33,621 nt of DNA from the NCBI GenBank assembly GCA_015057205.1, contig SVEW01000003.1, positions 1-33,621 on the forward strand. The letters run 5' to 3'. Positions 32,124 to 33,621 of the stretch are shown here, piece after piece (within the stretch, counting starts at the first letter, position 1; the number at the start of each line of letters is the position of its first letter). The notes beneath the pieces were generated by a model that was given only the letters and a program-made list of their open reading frames with translations, searched no databases and was not told the DNA's origin. This DNA is from Lachnospiraceae bacterium (GTDB lineage Bacteria > Bacillota > Clostridia > Lachnospirales > Lachnospiraceae). The position numbers were made by a program, and so were the translations under genes.

Positions 32124-33542
32124 CTAGAAACGGAAATCACGTTCCCCTGCATCAATACTGTTAATGTATTTCTTTGCAGTCTCTTTAACCTTTGGATTCG
32201 GGATTTTCTCAAGTTCTGCTTCAATCATCTTCTTACCTGCTGCTTTTACTTTCTCGGAAGCATAATCATCCAAATACTCGTTTAATGTCATAAGAGCATT
32301 CGGGTGGCAGCAGTTCTGAATCTGTCCGGATTTCAAAAGGGACATAAACCGATCACCGGTTCTTCCTTCACGATAGCATGCCGTACAGAAAGATGGTACA
32401 TAACCCATGTCAATCAGCCATCCCACTACTTCATCCAGTGTCCGATTATCAGACACATCAAACTGTGCGGAATTCTCTTCTTCCGGCTCTTCTTCCACAT
32501 AACCACCTACGCTTGTTCTAGAACCACCGCTAATCTGAGAAACACCTAATTCTAAAACTTTTTCTCTGGTTTCTTTGCTTTCTCTGGTGGAAATAATCAT
32601 ACCGGTATACGGTACAGCAACTCGGATGCAGGCAACAATTTTTTCAAACATTTCATCGGTAATACCATTATCGAATACATCCGGGTCAATATCATCCGCT
32701 CGACGAAGTCTTGGTACGGAAATGGTATGTGGTCCGCATCCTTTGGCCTGCTCTAAATGTTCCGCATGCATCAATAAGCCGGCAAAATCATAACGATACA
32801 AGTTTAAGCCAAACAATACACCAATTCCTACATCATCGATTCCACCATCCATCGCTCTGTCCATGGCTTCTGTATGATAACTGTAATCAGACTTTGGTCC
32901 TGTTGGATGAAGTTTCTCATACTGTTCCTTGTTGTATGTCTCCTGGAATAAAATATAGGTACCAATTCCTGCTTCTTTCAATTTTCTATAATTCTCCACT
33001 GTTGTGGCTGCAATGTTCACATTTACACGGCGAATAGCACCATTTTTGTGTTTAATACTATAAATGGTCTTGATACTCTCTAAAATATACTCAAGCGGGT
33101 TATTTACAGGATCCTCTCCTGCCTCTAATGCAAGACGTTTATGACCCATATCCTGCAAAGCAATCACCTCTTTGCGGATTTCTTCCTGTGTCAGTTTCTT
33201 TCTTGCAATATGCTTGTTTTTCAAGTGATACGGACAATATTCGCATCCGTTTACGCAATAGTTAGACAGATACAGTGGCGCAAACATTACAATTCTATTT
33301 CCGTAAAAATCTAATTTAATCTGCTTTGCCAACGCATAGATTTCCTGATTTTTCTCTTCAATATCACAATCAAGAAGCACCATAGCCTCTCTATGGGATA
33401 GGCCTTTTCTTAATTTTGCTTTTTCAATAATTTCGGTAATTAATTTCTCGTTATGCTTATTCTCCTCTGCATACTTCAGTGTTTCGAGGATTTCCTCGTG
33501 GTTAATAAATTCCTCTGCCTTGGATGACATCACATTATACAT
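32124..33542 (-). CDS. hydG: [FeFe] hydrogenase maturase HydG (radical SAM tyrosine lyase)
   Basis: 472 aa. The radical-SAM cluster is CVNGCEYCPYH (Cys96, 100, 103) and the second cluster has CTACYREGRTG ... NCCHPNAL near the C-terminus (CxxC and later CC). HydG splits tyrosine to give CO and cyanide ligands for the H-cluster. GAGGAG is 8 nt before the ATG. It sits between a probable hydE and hydF, an H-cluster maturation operon. Confidence 0.97.
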   Translation of the reverse strand: MYNVMSSKAEEFINHEEILETLKYAEENKHNEKLITEIIEKAKLRKGLSHREAMVLLDCDIEEKNQEIYALAKQIKLDFYGNRIVMFAPLYLSNYCVNGCEYCPYHLKNKHIARKKLTQEEIRKEVIALQDMGHKRLALEAGEDPVNNPLEYILESIKTIYSIKHKNGAIRRVNVNIAATTVENYRKLKEAGIGTYILFQETYNKEQYEKLHPTGPKSDYSYHTEAMDRAMDGGIDDVGIGVLFGLNLYRYDFAGLLMHAEHLEQAKGCGPHTISVPRLRRADDIDPDVFDNGITDEMFEKIVACIRVAVPYTGMIISTRESKETREKVLELGVSQISGGSRTSVGGYVEEEPEEENSAQFDVSDNRTLDEVVGWLIDMGYVPSFCTACYREGRTGDRFMSLLKSGQIQNCCHPNALMTLNEYLDDYASEKVKAAGKKMIEAELEKIPNPKVKETAKKYINSIDAGERDFRF

Positions 33543-33556
33543 AGCTATTTCTCCTC

Positions 33557-33621
33557 TTATCTTTTATCTTTCGCGGGGTCTCCGCGGTCAATTACTAATT
33601 CGTATCCGATGCTTTGCATAC
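33557..33621 (-). CDS. hydE: C-terminal end of probable HydE, 5' part outside window
   Basis: The last 21 codons read (Y)MQSIGYELVIDRGDPAKDKR followed by TAA, 14 bp before hydG. Position before hydG and hydF and the SIGYE-RGD ending fit the C-terminus of the radical-SAM maturase HydE. Too little sequence to be certain. Confidence 0.55.
   Translation of the reverse strand, partial: MQSIGYELVIDRGDPAKDKR

Overview
This 33.6 kb window looks like chromosomal DNA from an anaerobic, spore-forming member of the Clostridia, most likely Lachnospiraceae. The evidence is a complete spoIIIA operon plus spoIVA, a [FeFe]-hydrogenase maturation cluster, an NfnAB/SudAB-type flavoprotein pair, two-subunit clostridial serine dehydratase, strong GGAGG ribosome binding sites and several TTG/GTG starts. 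The taxonomy is inferred from gene content only.

Left part (1-7.3 kb) is the accessory-looking section. It holds a DUF1848 protein cut by the window edge, two small unknown genes (one membrane protein), and a divergent 594-aa regulator-like protein with an internal XRE-type helix-turn-helix. Next comes a compact plus-strand SOS cassette: promoter with two LexA-type boxes, Y-family polymerase, small YolD-like protein and a SRAP (YedK/HMCES-like) protein. A convergent 394-aa unknown overlaps the end of that cassette.

Middle part (7.3-19.8 kb, all minus strand) holds prfC, broken by an apparent one-base frameshift, then spoIIIAA-AH in canonical order. Upstream is an 870-bp gene-poor stretch containing a terminator, a possible structured RNA, seven tandem copies of a 52-bp hairpin-bearing repeat and a scrap of an ABC ATPase. 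Then follow rpsU, alaS, a 48-aa membrane peptide missed by the ORF track, rnhA and spoIVA. spoIIIA and spoIVA share a sigma-E-like promoter with identical geometry.

Right part (19.8-33.6 kb, minus strand) begins with a probable five-gene operon: ABC exporter, two COG0523 (CobW/P47K) GTPases (one with a roughly 95-residue His-rich insert, the other fused to a DUF1980-like domain), then the two NfnAB/SudAB-like subunits, closed by a strong terminator. Upstream lie sdaAB-sdaAA, argS, a DapF-family protein lacking both catalytic cysteines, an acidic unknown protein, and hydF, hydG and the very end of a probable hydE. No tRNA, rRNA, insertion sequence, CRISPR array or prophage was recognised.

Most of the window is ordinary core genome. 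The points most worth a second look are the repeat array with the adjacent RNA candidate, the prfC frameshift, the cysteine-less DapF homologue, the paired COG0523 GTPases, and a promoter nested in a terminator-like hairpin downstream of hydF.
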